A DNA stretch of 13,423 nucleotides from NCBI GenBank assembly GCA_003648395.1, contig QMPB01000065.1, positions 1-13,423 on the forward strand, read 5' to 3'. The notes under the pieces are model-generated. The model had not been told where the DNA came from, did not search any database, and was given only the letters and a program-made list of their open reading frames with translations. The translations under genes were made by a program, and so were the position numbers. This document shows positions 12,451 to 13,423 of the stretch, piece after piece. This DNA is from Bacteroidota bacterium. GTDB taxonomy: Bacteria > Bacteroidota > Bacteroidia > Bacteroidales > UBA1556. Within the stretch, counting starts at the first letter, position 1, and every line of letters starts with the position of its first letter.

Positions 12451-13173
12451 CTACTTACAATTATTCTCCATATCAAACTTAGCCTCTCCACTACCAAGGG
12501 CCGAGGATTGTTTAAAATCTTTACACGCAGCAGCATTATTTCCAGACTTTAAATACACTTTACCACGTAGTGCATAATAGTTTGCATTATCTGGCGATTG
12601 TACTAACAAGTAATCGTAATGACTTAATGCAATCTTATATTTTTTAAGCTCAGTAGCAGAAATAGCCGCATTCTTATGAGCGCCTTTATGACTTGGCAAA
12701 TACGACAACACCTTATCAGCATCTTTTAATGCATCATTATATGACCTCAGTTTAATACTTACATTAGATCTATATAAATAAGTATAGGCATTGTCATCCT
12801 TTAGGCTTATGCTTTTATCAAAATCTTCTTTTGCTTTTCGGTACTCACTAGTTCTATAATATAATTGTCCTCTATTGGTGTAAGCCTGGTAATTATTAGG
12901 AGTTTTTTTAATTACTACAGAGAAATCTTGGATAGCTTTTTCTGTTTCGCCAACTTTAGTATAGCATACACCACGTTGATAATATGCCAAAACTAAATCC
13001 TTATCTTTCTTGATTGCTAAACCAAAATATTTTATTGCTTCGTAATTATCATTTGATAATACCTTAACCATACCAAGTTTATAATCCATATTATCGGATT
13101 GAGAAACTGCATATTTTGATGATAATAAGAATAAAACACTAAAAACAAAAACTATATACTTAAAACTTTTCAT
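12451..13173 (-). CDS. Secreted tetratricopeptide repeat protein
   Basis: The 240-residue protein has a cleavable-type signal peptide (hydrophobic 7-18, likely cut after AVS at residue 24; no lipobox cysteine). The mature part is about six tetratricopeptide repeats of 34 residues: starts near 29, 62, 96, 130, 164 and 198, with typical stretches such as AYYQRGVCYTKVGETEKAI and AYTNRGQLYYRTSEYRKAK. The end (AACKDFKQSSALGSGEAKF and a final Cys) is typical of Bacteroidota periplasmic TPR proteins; C217 and C239 could form a disulfide. TPRs form a helical scaffold for protein binding, probably in the periplasm; the partner is unknown. It seems to be a single gene. Confidence 0.88.
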   Translation of the reverse strand: MKSFKYIVFVFSVLFLLSSKYAVSQSDNMDYKLGMVKVLSNDNYEAIKYFGLAIKKDKDLVLAYYQRGVCYTKVGETEKAIQDFSVVIKKTPNNYQAYTNRGQLYYRTSEYRKAKEDFDKSISLKDDNAYTYLYRSNVSIKLRSYNDALKDADKVLSYLPSHKGAHKNAAISATELKKYKIALSHYDYLLVQSPDNANYYALRGKVYLKSGNNAAACKDFKQSSALGSGEAKFDMENNCK

Positions 13174-13276
13174 ACTTAATCTATAACTTTATATAAATTC
13201 TTTATTATACTAATATACAACATAATAAATTGAGTAAAATATTACTAACTGCAATTTTGTCATGCTATATATTTGG

Positions 13277-13284
13277 CAAAAATA
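13277..13284 (-). promoter_or_regulatory. Possible -7 box of the TPR gene
   Basis: On the minus strand this is TATTTTTG, about 104 bases before the TPR start codon at 13173. No matching -33 TTG is seen. Tentative. Confidence 0.3.
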
Positions 13285-13366
13285 AGCTATTTTATATTAA
13301 AACTAAAATAATTTTATATCATATTATTCTAGTATTAAATACTGTAATAACAAAGTATAAATATTG

Positions 13367-13374
13367 TATATTTG
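13367..13374 (+). promoter_or_regulatory. -7 box of the gene running off the window end
   Basis: TATATTTG fits TAnnTTTG and lies 19 bases before an ATG at 13394, the same spacing as for other promoters in the window. No good -33 is seen. Confidence 0.45.
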
Positions 13375-13393
13375 TATTGTTCAAATGACAAAT

Positions 13394-13423
13394 ATGAGAA
13401 CTTATTTTAAAATATTATTTTTA
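13394..13423 (+). CDS. Truncated start of an exported protein gene
   Basis: The first ten codons encode MRTYFKILFL before the window ends. A basic start followed by hydrophobic residues suggests a signal peptide or membrane anchor. Support comes from the -7 box 19 bases upstream and an open frame to the edge. Nothing more can be said about the product. Confidence 0.5.
   Translation, partial: MRTYFKILFL

Overview
The window looks like a piece of a low-GC Bacteroidota chromosome. The sequence is strongly AT-rich. Several genes are preceded by boxes fitting the Bacteroidota -7 consensus TAnnTTTG, two of them with a usable -33 TTG/TTTG, while clear Shine-Dalgarno sequences are scarce. Several proteins (the paired rSAM/lipoprotein, the class II alpha-oxoamine synthase, the YggS variant, the VWA membrane protein) resemble Bacteroidota versions of their families. 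I cannot assign a genus. No tRNA, rRNA, insertion sequence, phage gene or CRISPR array was seen.

Layout. 7-2094 (-): a three-pass membrane protein with an intact von Willebrand A domain. 2251-2928 (+): the PLP homeostasis protein YggS behind a textbook promoter. 3048-4304 (+): a GTG-started alpha-oxoamine synthase of the serine palmitoyltransferase / cysteate acyltransferase / KBL type, ended by a strong intrinsic terminator. 4376-4758: a gene-free stretch holding three tandem copies of a composite three-hairpin repeat. 4787-5461 (-): a DUF2461 protein. 5618-7149 (+): a two-gene operon of a small lipoprotein and a radical SAM/SPASM enzyme joined by a TAATG stop/start overlap. This is the known but functionally unsolved 'rSAM/lipoprotein system'. 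7239-9719 (+): a four-gene operon (class IV PLP lyase/aminotransferase, folK, deoxynucleoside kinase, GNAT acetyltransferase) in which all three junctions are 8-base ATGNNTAA overlaps. 9709-10680 (-): phosphatidylserine decarboxylase, whose 3' end overlaps the GNAT gene by 11 bases. 10782-11774 (-): a lipoprotein made of two tandem Cache sensor domains with no signalling module. 11775-12180: a divergent intergenic region with a long leader for the Cache gene. 12181-12390 (+): a YbcJ-like S4 RNA-binding protein. 12451-13173 (-): a secreted TPR protein. 13394 to the window end (+): the first ten codons of another gene.

How the genes relate. Most are single-gene units with their own promoter, so the window is mainly ordinary chromosome. 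Two real multi-gene units stand out. The lipoprotein/radical SAM pair is the best candidate for unexplained biology: an enzyme able to do radical chemistry on a peptide is translationally coupled to an exported lipoprotein. The folate/nucleotide unit couples pterin activation (folK), probably p-aminobenzoate formation (a PabC-like protein) and deoxynucleoside salvage. Two lipid-head or lipid-backbone enzymes (the alpha-oxoamine synthase and Psd) are present but not linked. The composite hairpin array at 4376-4758 is the most interesting non-coding structure: its hairpins share a 'stem, one-base bulge, outer stem' design, and substitutions in the diverged third copy keep RNA pairing through G-U wobbles.
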